The notes below the pieces were generated by a model. That model worked only from the letters and a program-made list of their open reading frames with translations. It had not been told where the DNA came from and did no database searches. A stretch of DNA of 45,921 nucleotides, taken from Alphaproteobacteria bacterium. Its GTDB lineage: Bacteria > Pseudomonadota > Alphaproteobacteria > Micavibrionales > Micavibrionaceae. Made by a program: the position numbers and the translations under genes. Below, one piece after another: positions 1 to 7,240 of the stretch. Location of the stretch: the NCBI GenBank assembly GCA_020442475.1, contig JAGRKA010000011.1, positions 1 through 45,921 on the forward strand. Direction: 5' to 3'. The first letter of the stretch is position 1; the number at the start of each line of letters is the position of its first letter.

Positions 1-387
1 AGGCTCTGGTACCGCCCGCACGTTGCGGTTTGACGCCAATCTCTTATCTGCTAAAATGCCCGAAATCATATCAAAGACGATCAGCTTGTTGCGGTTTGAC
101 GCCAATCTCTTATCTGCTAAAATCCTCGGGGTCGATTGCCACTGCGCCGGCTTGTTGCGGTTTGACGCCAATCTCTTATCTGCTAAAATCCATAATTTTT
201 CCTTTCTAACAGTGAATTTGTTGCGGTTTGACGCCAATCTCTTATCTGCTAAAATCCTTGTTGATAGGTCAAATCAGCATCAATAGTTGCGGTTTGACGC
301 CAATCTCTTATCTGCTAAAATTCCGGTCTCCTTTAAAACTTGACGTGTTTGGTTGCGGTTTGACGCCAATCTCTTATCTGCTAAAAT
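1..387 (+). CRISPR. Type II-C CRISPR array, end nearest the cas genes (left end cut by window)
   Basis: Six perfect copies of a 36-bp repeat start at 22, 88, 154, 220, 286 and 352. They are separated by five spacers of exactly 30 bp (58-87, 124-153, 190-219, 256-285, 322-351). Bases 1-21 are the tail of a further spacer, so the array continues to the left. Repeats begin GTTGCGG and end GCTAAAAT, the same ends-of-repeat layout as Neisseria II-C repeats (GTTG...GCTACAAT). A 36/30 periodicity next to cas2-cas1-cas9 is typical of type II-C. The last repeat (352-387) is not degenerate. A plus-strand terminator follows directly, which fixes transcription as left to right, towards the cas operon. 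No spacer has an evident match elsewhere in this window. Confidence 0.98.
360..387 (+). promoter_or_regulatory. Promoter embedded in each CRISPR repeat (last copy shown)
   Basis: Within the repeat a TTGACG -35 box (repeat positions 9-14; here 360-365) lies 16 bp from a TAAAAT -10 box (positions 31-36; here 382-387). The -10 is preceded by the extended element TG at 379-380. The repeats are identical, so all six carry it. Transcription would start about 6-8 nt into each spacer, leaving roughly 23-24 nt of guide. In Neisseria meningitidis II-C arrays an extended -10 in each repeat drives individual crRNAs without RNase III processing. By analogy each unit here would make its own crRNA. Activity is inferred, not shown. 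Confidence 0.75.
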
Positions 388-399
388 ATCTCTCTATTT

Positions 400-427
400 A
401 AGCCCCTGTTTCAGGGGCTTTTTTTTT
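400..427 (+). terminator. Intrinsic terminator of the CRISPR array
   Basis: A perfect 9-bp stem (AAGCCCCTG at 400-408, CAGGGGCTT at 412-420) has a 3-nt loop and runs into T residues through 427. The T tract follows only on the plus strand, so it stops array transcription before it enters the antisense strand of cas2. It lies 13 bp after the last repeat. Confidence 0.9.
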
Positions 428-461
428 GCTTTTGGCAGAGTAAAAAATGAACATTCCGGCC

Positions 462-794
462 TTAAAATAAAGCAAATTGCTCCGGTTTTTCTGGCATACG
501 TCCCACATTACGATTCTGGATGGTCACAATGTCGGAAAATTGTTTGTCCGTAAAAAGCAAAATACTGATTTTGCCGCCGGGCGGCGCAGCCATTTTGATC
601 TTTTTCACGTAAGGGTCAGTACGGCTGCGGTCCCCGCAAAAGCGGAAATAGACGGAAAACTGGGACATCTCGAACCCTTCGTCCAGCAGGAACTGACGAA
701 ACTTCGTTGCTTTTTTCCGCTCCTTCGGCGTACCGACGGGCAGATCAAACATAACCATCATCCACATCAGCCTGTGCCCGCTCAAATGTTCCAT
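462..794 (-). CDS. cas2: CRISPR-associated endonuclease Cas2 (type II-C)
   Basis: A 110-residue protein and partner of Cas1 in the spacer-integration complex. The ferredoxin-like beta1 strand with its conserved Asp is visible in MWMMVMFDLP near residues 10-19. It is followed by the KERKKATKFRQFL helix and a GFEMSQFSVYFR strand, the usual pattern for type II Cas2. I chose the ATG at 794 because an AGGAGG Shine-Dalgarno lies 6 nt upstream and the N-terminus (EHLSGHRLMW) resembles that of II-C Cas2 proteins. A start at 767 lacks a ribosome site. The gene begins inside the 3' end of cas1 (50-bp overlap), so the two are probably translationally coupled. It is the last gene of the cas operon; there is no cas4 or csn2. 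Confidence 0.95.
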   Translation of the reverse strand: MEHLSGHRLMWMMVMFDLPVGTPKERKKATKFRQFLLDEGFEMSQFSVYFRFCGDRSRTDPYVKKIKMAAPPGGKISILLFTDKQFSDIVTIQNRNVGRMPEKPEQFALF

Positions 795-1713
795 AGCCCT
801 CCTCCTGCGCCTGCCAAAGCGGCGGATTGGATACCGGCAGGTCAAGCTTTGTCGCCTTGCCGTTTTCATAAATTTTGGCCAGTGATTGCGCTGTTTTTTG
901 TATGGCCCGGCGCATGGGATATATGCCGTCTTTCATCGGAATCGCCATTTCTGCCATGCTGGCCAGCAGACGCTTCGCGTCCGGTGTAACTTCTTGGCAC
1001 CCCTCCTGCCCCAGATGCCAGACGACAAAATCCGCATAGGGGCGGTAAGGTTCTATTATATCGTCCACAAGCCGCATAGCATTATACGCATTGCGGTGAT
1101 GGATACCGATCCCCGGATGCAGCCCCGAGGCCAGCAACGCCCGCGCCACGCTGGAGCGAATAATCGTATAACCGTAATTGAGCAGCGCGTTCTCCCCTTC
1201 CAGAGCGCGGTTACGCCGGAAATTGTTTCCGAATAACAGGCTCCAGTAACGCCGGGCGGCCTGCCCCTCTATATTTTCCGGATCGCCTGAACGAACCTTG
1301 TCGATCAACGCCTCGACCGGAATTTTGTTCTTCTCAAGGGATTCCAGCACACTTGCCTGGCCCCTGATCTTGGATTGAATAATCTGTTTCCAGAGTTGCT
1401 TGGCCAGCGGCTGCGTCGCACTGATTTGTGCGTCAATGCGGGCCGATTGCGTATGATGGCCGTCAACCGCCCATAAAAACGCCGCCGGGGCATGATTGGG
1501 CCCGCAGATCACAAACGGAGTGCCCCGCTCCGCCAGCGCCGTCAGGAGATTATTCGAATAGGTCAGGCCATGTGCGTTGGCGATTACCGCGCTGATATCG
1601 TCCAGCGGAATGCGCCCCAGCTCTTCCCTGCCCTCGGACACGGTCATAAAGCCGCGAAAGGCGGCCAGATGACGGTTGTCGGAAGCGATTTCTACAATGC
1701 GTTCTACACTCAT
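745..1713 (-). CDS. cas1: CRISPR-associated integrase Cas1 (type II-C)
   Basis: A 322-residue integrase that inserts new spacers at the leader-proximal repeat together with Cas2. The expected metal-binding catalytic residues are present: Glu149 in NIEGQAARRYW, His205 in GIGIHHRNAYN, and an acidic cluster Asp217/Asp218/Glu221 in LVDDIIEPYRP. The N-terminal beta domain (about 1-85) and the helical C-terminal domain have normal proportions, and the length is typical of type II Cas1. It starts 9 bp after the cas9 stop and overlaps cas2 by 50 bp, so cas9-cas1-cas2 form one operon. No damage is visible, so adaptation may be active. Confidence 0.97.
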   Translation of the reverse strand: MSVERIVEIASDNRHLAAFRGFMTVSEGREELGRIPLDDISAVIANAHGLTYSNNLLTALAERGTPFVICGPNHAPAAFLWAVDGHHTQSARIDAQISATQPLAKQLWKQIIQSKIRGQASVLESLEKNKIPVEALIDKVRSGDPENIEGQAARRYWSLLFGNNFRRNRALEGENALLNYGYTIIRSSVARALLASGLHPGIGIHHRNAYNAMRLVDDIIEPYRPYADFVVWHLGQEGCQEVTPDAKRLLASMAEMAIPMKDGIYPMRRAIQKTAQSLAKIYENGKATKLDLPVSNPPLWQAQEEGYGTFERAQADVDDGYV

Positions 1714-1722
1714 AGAGTGTAT

Positions 1723-4700
1723 TTAAGCGGCTTTTTGTTTATTTTCGGTTAACGCCGCTTTCGGATCTTTAATCCGGCCTGTGATATCGACAGAGATTTT
1801 GCGGGCGTTTTTCTTCTGGAGTTGCGCTGCTGATGCCGCCCAACTGAGTTTATCCGCTTCTTCTGCTGCAATGCGGTGATCCCGGAAATACACAACGCCG
1901 CTTGTCATCTTTTTCACCCGGCAGATTTTTGTTTTCCCCTCTTCCTCATAGGCCACCATATCGTTAATTTGGAGGCGCATGACTTTCTTCGCGGTCGGGT
2001 AATCCTTTTGCCACCCCGGGATGAAATCTTTCTGGTGCGCATGGAAATTGGAGATAATCTCTATGCCCCATGTCCCGGCATTTTTTCCATGCTTGATCTC
2101 ATAAATTTCCGCGCAATAATTTCCGCCCAAGGAGTAATATTTATAAGGCTGCGCCCTCTCTTCGCCTTTTTCGCCGGGCTGATAAATCGGGATCATCGTC
2201 TCCGGCGAGCGTTCGACATGCACGCGCAAGCGGCGGATATTCTTCTTGTCCGAAAGCTCTGCCAGCGCGGCTTTAAACTCGGTGCTGCCGTCTTTGCATC
2301 CTTCAACCGCATTCAGCAATGTTTGCCGCCAGACGGGATCGGCCACAGCCTCAATATCCTTACGTTTTGTAAAACCACTAACGGCTTTACGTGTGACATA
2401 GATCATTGTGCCTTTTTTCGGATCGCCCGGGCCAACAAGGCCATAAGCGGTCTCCTGATGAAGCCCGGCGACAGTCTTGCCCTGCTCCGCAGCCTTGCGG
2501 GCGTTGCCGTGATCGGGCTTATAGGAGATGACCATGGCTTCGGCTTTGTCCTGAAGCTGTTCGCGGAAGCCTTCGAACGGTTCGGGCATACGGATTTTAT
2601 CCCGGTCGTCTTCATTGAGACGGGAGGCTGCCTGCAACATTCCGCGCGTCGTACAGCCGACAACAAAGGCGTCAATCGCATGGTGACGATGGTTGCTACG
2701 GTCTTTCTTTTCGGAGTCATCGTCGAAAATATTGTTCAGCCCCCACTTGCGCCGCATCAGCGCGGTGAGTTGCCCCGGAATGCCGTATACGCGGCTTTCG
2801 CCCTTCGGCGCTGCGACGACAAACGAAACATATTCCCGGGCTTTCTTTGTCATATATTGCGTATCGGTCAGTTGCCGGGCGATCAAATCTTCGCTCTTAC
2901 CTTTGGCAATTTCCCATGCATCCTCCTTAAACCGCCAACGTTTATTTTTCGGCAGGTTTTCGGCGCGGGCGAGAATATCGCTCCATTCCGGCGTATGGCC
3001 GAAGGCTTCATAAGGACTCCTGTTGCCTTTAATCCGGTTCGCGCTGCGATGAGACAGAACCTTGTTCGCCGGGCTGTCGTTATAGCTACGGGAGAAAGGC
3101 AGCAAATGCTCAATCTCAAATTCACCGGAGAAAATGTCATGAATACCGATCTGTTTTCCCGTGAAAGGACAACAGCGCTTGGTTGGATCGTCGGACAAAT
3201 CCTCCCACATTTTAAATTGCAGGCGGTTTTTATAATTCGGCGTTTGACCGAGTTTTTCCAGTTCGACATTAATCCGCTCATTCCGTTCACGGTTCTTTTT
3301 CTGCTCTTTATTATGTTCCTGTAACCGGTCGCGGCCGTATTTGAGTTCCCGCGCCAGTTCGATCGCCACCTCACCCGGCGGGCCGTAAATGTCGATCAGG
3401 GCATTGACCAGCTTGCGGAGCTGGTTCAGCGCAATATGCACAGTCGGGTTATTGATTTTGCCGTAGTATTTTTCAGGGTTATCTTTATCCTCTTCCGCGT
3501 ACGTTCCCCCGATCACCGCCGCTTCCAGCGCCTGCCCGTAATAAGGCAGTCTGTCAAAAACTTCGCCGGTGCGGAAATCGGAGTGATGGTATCCGGCTTC
3601 CTTGCAGGCCTCATGATAGCGCAGCCCTTTCTCCAGACCCGGCAGGATTTTATGGATGGCTTTGAGGGACAGGCGGCCGTAGCCGTCTTTTAGCGGCGCG
3701 TCGCAGATTTTTTCCGCCTGTTCCACGGAGACCCTGTAATCGCGGATGAGCGTTTCGATGACCGTTTCCGGGTCCGGCTCCTTCATCAGGAATTCAACGA
3801 TGTCTTCCTGCTGCTCCGCGCTGAAATCATGCCATGCGTCCCCAAAGCATTCTTTTTTGCTCAAGAGGAAATTCGTGCTATTGCCGTTCAGCCCCTTGCG
3901 GTTTTCAGCGGCTTCCAGATTGAATTTCACAGTGCCCGCCAGCCCTAAAAGCTTGCGAATAGCGTTAAAGGTCATTTCCTTTTTATTTTGCAGCGCTTCG
4001 GCGATTTTTTGCCGATCCTCCACAGTTAGCCACGGATCGGTTTCCTCCATCTGGTCGATTTCCAGATTATTGACCTCCTGTAGAATACGGAAGCGCTGCG
4101 CCGCCGGGCTGGCAAGGCGGGCGCGTTTTTCCTTGTTCTCAAACGTACACCATCCCACAGGCTGCGGCTTCAAGGGCCGCTGGTAAAAAATAATTTCTTT
4201 GAGCTTTTTACAGACATCATCCGTCAGTTCTGAATGAAAGCTCTGTTGCTTGTTCAGGATAAAATCCACTTCCTGCGCGTACATCTCCCGCGCGGGGTAA
4301 AAATCATATTCGTTTTTCTGCCCTTTGGTTTCCGGACGCGCCAAAACACCTTCATGTTTTTTGTGTTTTTCGTACAGGAATTGCCCCAACGTTTTCACAC
4401 CCGCAGCCATCATCGCCTGTTCCAGTTCGGCAATGCCCTTTTTGATCGCACCGCCCTCATTGTCTTTGCTATCAGCCTTGCGGTTGCTCTTAAATCCCCG
4501 CCTCTGGTTGATATGAAACAAAGCGCGGCCCAGTTCAGGCAGGGTGACTTTTTCAATGGCGGCGCGGGCACGAAGTTCGTACGGGTCTTTCAGTTCAAGC
4601 GCTTTACGTTCTTCCCTGCCCTGCGGCATCAGGCCGGTTTCGATCATATACTCCATTAAACGGCGGCGGCGGCCCAGATAACGATCCCGGCGGCGGCCCA

Positions 4701-4878
4701 TACCGCGCGAACCCCGGCGGGCAACGGCCAGCGGCTCCTTGCTTTGCGCATCGCGCCCGTCCGGGAATATCCGCACGCCCATATCCAGAATGCCGCAGAT
4801 ATCGCCCTTTTCATCCAGATCCAGTGCGCACCATCCCAAAGAGGTCGCGCCCATATCAATCGCCAGCCGGTAGGTCAT
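1723..4878 (-). CDS. cas9: CRISPR RNA-guided endonuclease Cas9, compact type II-C
   Basis: A 1051-residue dual-RNA-guided DNA endonuclease. RuvC-I is IDMGATSLGW with catalytic Asp8. The arginine-rich bridge helix spans about 54-74. The REC lobe spans about 80-490. RuvC-II is VAIELAREL with Glu507. The HNH domain (about 555-640) has IEHLLPFS with catalytic His591 and SANRIKGN with Asn614. RuvC-III is NHRHHAIDAF with His733 and Asp736. The remaining C-terminal part would be the wedge and PAM-interacting region. All nuclease residues are intact and there is no frameshift. The size and spacing match II-C enzymes (Neisseria about 1080, Campylobacter about 980 residues). An AAGGAG site lies 8 nt before the ATG. 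It is first in the cas9-cas1-cas2 operon and divergent from the tracrRNA gene. The PAM cannot be deduced from this sequence. Confidence 0.98.
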   Translation of the reverse strand: MTYRLAIDMGATSLGWCALDLDEKGDICGILDMGVRIFPDGRDAQSKEPLAVARRGSRGMGRRRDRYLGRRRRLMEYMIETGLMPQGREERKALELKDPYELRARAAIEKVTLPELGRALFHINQRRGFKSNRKADSKDNEGGAIKKGIAELEQAMMAAGVKTLGQFLYEKHKKHEGVLARPETKGQKNEYDFYPAREMYAQEVDFILNKQQSFHSELTDDVCKKLKEIIFYQRPLKPQPVGWCTFENKEKRARLASPAAQRFRILQEVNNLEIDQMEETDPWLTVEDRQKIAEALQNKKEMTFNAIRKLLGLAGTVKFNLEAAENRKGLNGNSTNFLLSKKECFGDAWHDFSAEQQEDIVEFLMKEPDPETVIETLIRDYRVSVEQAEKICDAPLKDGYGRLSLKAIHKILPGLEKGLRYHEACKEAGYHHSDFRTGEVFDRLPYYGQALEAAVIGGTYAEEDKDNPEKYYGKINNPTVHIALNQLRKLVNALIDIYGPPGEVAIELARELKYGRDRLQEHNKEQKKNRERNERINVELEKLGQTPNYKNRLQFKMWEDLSDDPTKRCCPFTGKQIGIHDIFSGEFEIEHLLPFSRSYNDSPANKVLSHRSANRIKGNRSPYEAFGHTPEWSDILARAENLPKNKRWRFKEDAWEIAKGKSEDLIARQLTDTQYMTKKAREYVSFVVAAPKGESRVYGIPGQLTALMRRKWGLNNIFDDDSEKKDRSNHRHHAIDAFVVGCTTRGMLQAASRLNEDDRDKIRMPEPFEGFREQLQDKAEAMVISYKPDHGNARKAAEQGKTVAGLHQETAYGLVGPGDPKKGTMIYVTRKAVSGFTKRKDIEAVADPVWRQTLLNAVEGCKDGSTEFKAALAELSDKKNIRRLRVHVERSPETMIPIYQPGEKGEERAQPYKYYSLGGNYCAEIYEIKHGKNAGTWGIEIISNFHAHQKDFIPGWQKDYPTAKKVMRLQINDMVAYEEEGKTKICRVKKMTSGVVYFRDHRIAAEEADKLSWAASAAQLQKKNARKISVDITGRIKDPKAALTENKQKAA

Positions 4879-4905
4879 TTTTTTCTCCTTTTTAAATCCC
4901 CTATC

Positions 4906-4934
4906 TTGACGTAGCGCAACTCATGGTGTAGATG
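4906..4934 (+). promoter_or_regulatory. Candidate tracrRNA promoter
   Basis: A TTGACG -35 box (4906-4911), the same hexamer as in the CRISPR repeats, is followed after 17 bp by a poor -10-like TAGATG (4929-4934). A start near 4940 would place the tracrRNA 5' end just before the anti-repeat. The -35 is convincing and the -10 weak. Confidence 0.45.
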
Positions 4935-4938
4935 CAAG

Positions 4939-4975
4939 GGTATAGCAGATAAGTGATTGGCGTTTTACCGTTAAC
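4939..4975 (-). promoter_or_regulatory. Candidate cas9 promoter formed by the antisense of the tracrRNA anti-repeat
   Basis: Read on the minus strand, the anti-repeat is a diverged copy of the CRISPR repeat. It keeps an extended -10 box TGCTATACC (TG at 4947-4946, TATACC at 4944-4939) where the repeat has TGCTAAAAT. The repeat's -35 has decayed to TAAAACG. Transcription would start near 4932, giving a 5' leader of about 54 nt before the cas9 ATG at 4878. The box overlaps the expected tracrRNA start on the other strand. No better cas9 promoter is visible between here and the gene. Confidence 0.5.
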
Positions 4976-5027
4976 AAGACGCAGAATATCACAAAATGAA
5001 ACGGTGGGCTCCGGCCCGCCGTTTTTT
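4940..5027 (+). ncRNA. tracrRNA
   Basis: Bases 4943-4975 are complementary to almost the whole CRISPR repeat. An 11-bp and a 9-bp perfect block are separated by one mismatch at 4954. Then come a wobble, a two-base UU/UU internal bulge (4965-4966) and a lower stem of about 8 bp. This is the lower stem-bulge-upper stem form needed by Cas9. The anti-repeat is followed by an A-rich tail (4976-5000) with no clear nexus hairpin, then one strong hairpin that doubles as terminator. The total is about 88 nt, short for a tracrRNA. It lies upstream of and divergent from cas9. The exact 5' end is inferred. Confidence 0.9.
5001..5027 (+). terminator. Terminator hairpin of the tracrRNA
   Basis: A 9-bp stem (ACGGTGGGC at 5001-5009 and GCCCGCCGT at 5014-5022, one G-T wobble) has a TCCG loop. 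It is followed by a run of six T (5022-5027) on the plus strand. It is also the only stable 3' hairpin of the tracrRNA. Confidence 0.92.
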
Positions 5028-5182
5028 CTTCCTGTGGCTCTGTCAAAAGCTAAATTCAGGTAAGCGAGCCCTTTTGGCAATAAGGCGGCAAAGGCAAAGC
5101 TGACCAATAAACCGGCGAACATGGGCACAGTTGGGGAGGGGGATGCAATGAACGACCCCGCCCCAAGGGACGAGGTATCAAA

Positions 5183-5292
5183 CTCCCTCTCCCCCACGGG
5201 GAGAGGGTTGGGGTGAGGGGGCTTACGGACTCTAATGCGCCCTCAAACCTACCACCCCCACCCTACCCTCCCCTCCCCCTCAAGGGGGAGGG
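5183..5292. repeat. Two GC-rich palindromes in the gap between CRISPR locus and methyltransferase gene
   Basis: The gap 5028-5436 contains no convincing gene. It holds two perfect 10-bp hairpins: CCCTCTCCCC/GGGGAGAGGG (5185-5194 and 5198-5207, 3-nt loop) and CCCTCCCCCT/AGGGGGAGGG (5271-5280 and 5283-5292, 2-nt loop). Between them lie complementary strings (GGGGTGAGGGG and CCCCTCCCC), so the unit could also fold as one long hairpin. Such C/G-tract palindromes recur between genes in many proteobacteria as REP-like elements. No T tract follows, so a terminator role is doubtful. Confidence 0.7.
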
Positions 5293-5436
5293 TATGAAGA
5301 GGGAAACGCTGCAAGCGGTGATGAATTTAAACCCGGAAAAGATTTAACGGTGTTGTGCGGTTCGACATCGAGTATGATACTTGGGCGTTAAAGAATCCCC
5401 CCCATGCCTGTATTTTCAAACGCGCCTCAGGAGAGC

Positions 5437-7125
5437 ATGAATACACAAAGCCTTATCGAACTGGGAAAAGCGCTGTTCCAAAACGGGCAGTATCCGGAAG
5501 CCCAACTTAAATTCGCAGAGGCCGTGCTTGCAGAATCCGGTAACGCTGAGCATAAGGCTCTTTTTGTACAATCGCTGACAGGCCGGCCATTCCCCCGTTA
5601 TGATGAAACCATTAAACAGGCCATAATGTTCTGTTTTGCGGAGAACACGCTCAGGCACTTACCTTTGTTTTTCTCGTGGCATGCCCTGCTCTTGCATGCA
5701 CCGGAAACCGCAATTCTGGCCCGGATTGAAGCCTGTGAAACCTATGAAGACATGCGAACCTTATTGGCCGAGGCACAGGATTCATACTCCCCCCTTTTAA
5801 ACAGCGCCTTTTTACAGCAAGGCCTCAAAAAGCTTCTGATTAAGAACTATGCATTTGAACGGGTTTTAACCGGGTTAAGGCGCTACGTGCTCCTTGAGGC
5901 CTCCCCGAAAGAATGCGCAAAACACAAGCCGTTCCTGAGCGCGCTGGCCACGCAGTGTTTTTTTAACGAGTACCTGTTTTATGTGACAGCAGAGGAGCAG
6001 GCCAAGCTTGACCATCTACGCCACAAGCTCACGGAGACAGCGGATGAGACAGAGATCCTGCTTTATGCCTGTTACCGACCTTTATGGGATGCACCGGATG
6101 CACAAAGCCTGCTCACCCGCTTTTCAGGTGACGCGTGCTCTGCGGATATGGTGGAACTTCTCCAGATCCAGATTGAAGACCCTCTGGAAGAGCGCCGCCT
6201 GAAGGATACGATCAAACCTTTCGGAGCAATCTCGGATCAAACGTCGCAAGCCGTACAGGCACAATATGAGGAACATCCCTTCCCCCGCTGGGTGGCATGC
6301 GGTCATACGAGAAGCGGCGAAAAGGCAAAACTCAGCGCAGGGCGCAAGATCCTGATCGCCGGATGCGGAACGGGACAGCAGGCCGTGACGGCGGCGATGA
6401 ATTTCCCCCTCGCCGAGTTGACGGCCATCGACCTGAGCAAAGCCAGCCTCGCCTATGCGCACAGAAAGGCCGAGGAATACGGGCAAACGAACATCACCTT
6501 CAGGCATGGCGATATTCTGGATGTCGCATCTTTGGGTGAGCGCTTCGATTATATCGTCTGCGGCGGCGTCCTTCATCACATGAAAGTGCCTGAAGACGGA
6601 TTCCGAGCACTTAAGGGCGTCCTGAAGCCGGACGGTATTATGCGGATCGCTCTTTATAGCGAGATTGCGCGCAGGCAGATTGTAGCCGTACAAAACTGGA
6701 TCATGGAACAGGGCTTCCCTCCGACAAGTGAAGGCATCCGGGATTTTCGAAAACGTTTCATGGAGGGCGGATACCGGGATATTTTTACCGCTAACACAGC
6801 CATACCTTATTTCGATTGTTTCTCCGTATCGGAGACCAGAGATTTGTTCTTCCATGTGCAGGAACACCGTTTTACCTGCCCCGCCCTGAAAGATATTCTG
6901 TCCTCACTGGCGCTTGACCTGCTGGTTTTTGCGCCCGAAGCCTATGGCCTGCACCAAAGATACAGGCAGCTTTTCCCCGATGATCCCCATGCCACCAACC
7001 TCGATAACTGGCACATCATCGAGCAAAACAACCCCGGCCTGTTTATCGGCATGTATAAATTTTATACGGCCCCCAAAGGACAACACGCACCCGGAGCAAT
7101 CCCTGCATGGCTGGCCATGGGCTAG
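5437..7125 (+). CDS. TPR-like protein with SAM-dependent methyltransferase domain
   Basis: 562 residues. The N-terminus (IELGKALFQNGQYPEAQLKFAEAV) looks like a tetratricopeptide helix pair. A helical region of about 250 residues follows. Then comes a class I methyltransferase fold: motif I ILIAGCGTGQQAV, the acidic loop TAIDLSKASLAYA and motif IV-like FDYIVCGGVLHHM. The C-terminal 170 residues are unassigned. The substrate is unknown; proteins of this build are often found with surface-glycan genes, and the next gene encodes a polysaccharide-exporter-like protein. I chose ATG 5437 (AGGAG close upstream) over ATG 5404, which has only C residues before it. No Cas-related motif is present, so closeness to the CRISPR locus is probably chance. 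Confidence 0.85.
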   Translation: MNTQSLIELGKALFQNGQYPEAQLKFAEAVLAESGNAEHKALFVQSLTGRPFPRYDETIKQAIMFCFAENTLRHLPLFFSWHALLLHAPETAILARIEACETYEDMRTLLAEAQDSYSPLLNSAFLQQGLKKLLIKNYAFERVLTGLRRYVLLEASPKECAKHKPFLSALATQCFFNEYLFYVTAEEQAKLDHLRHKLTETADETEILLYACYRPLWDAPDAQSLLTRFSGDACSADMVELLQIQIEDPLEERRLKDTIKPFGAISDQTSQAVQAQYEEHPFPRWVACGHTRSGEKAKLSAGRKILIAGCGTGQQAVTAAMNFPLAELTAIDLSKASLAYAHRKAEEYGQTNITFRHGDILDVASLGERFDYIVCGGVLHHMKVPEDGFRALKGVLKPDGIMRIALYSEIARRQIVAVQNWIMEQGFPPTSEGIRDFRKRFMEGGYRDIFTANTAIPYFDCFSVSETRDLFFHVQEHRFTCPALKDILSSLALDLLVFAPEAYGLHQRYRQLFPDDPHATNLDNWHIIEQNNPGLFIGMYKFYTAPKGQHAPGAIPAWLAMG

Positions 7126-7190
7126 GGTTTAAACCGTGATCAATGACCCGGAAGCTTTCAACATTTCACATTCAATCCAGGGAAGAGCGC

Positions 7191-7219
7191 TTGAAAAAAC
7201 AGACTATGCATTGCATAAA
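7191..7219 (+). promoter_or_regulatory. Candidate promoter of the flippase-like gene
   Basis: TTGAAA (7191-7196) and CATAAA (7214-7219) are spaced by 17 bp in the 115-bp gap upstream of the membrane protein gene. The match is moderate. Confidence 0.4.
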
Positions 7220-7240
7220 TGGCACCCATGAACGTATAGA

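Noticed and set aside
23..286. Open frame of 87 codons across the CRISPR repeats
   Set aside because: The protein is only the repeat translated over and over because 36+30 bp is a multiple of three; it is the CRISPR array.
58..351. Possible self-targeting spacers
   Set aside because: I compared the five spacers with the window by eye and saw no match; a real search needs the genome and phage databases.
477..989. Open frame of 170 codons on the plus strand
   Set aside because: It is antisense to cas2 and cas1, with composition typical of a shadow frame.
1876..3324. Open frame of 482 codons on the plus strand
   Set aside because: It lies wholly antisense to cas9, whose motifs are intact; the translation shows no domain and arises from the codon pattern of the other strand.
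4901..5197. Minus-strand frame of 98 codons upstream of cas9
   Set aside because: It runs through the tracrRNA, its terminator and the cas9 promoter region. It contains a hydrophobic stretch but no family features, and the RNA explanation is far stronger.
5437..7125. The methyltransferase as a CRISPR accessory gene
   Set aside because: It reads away from the locus, is separated by palindromic repeats, and has no Cas-related motif; closeness alone is not evidence.
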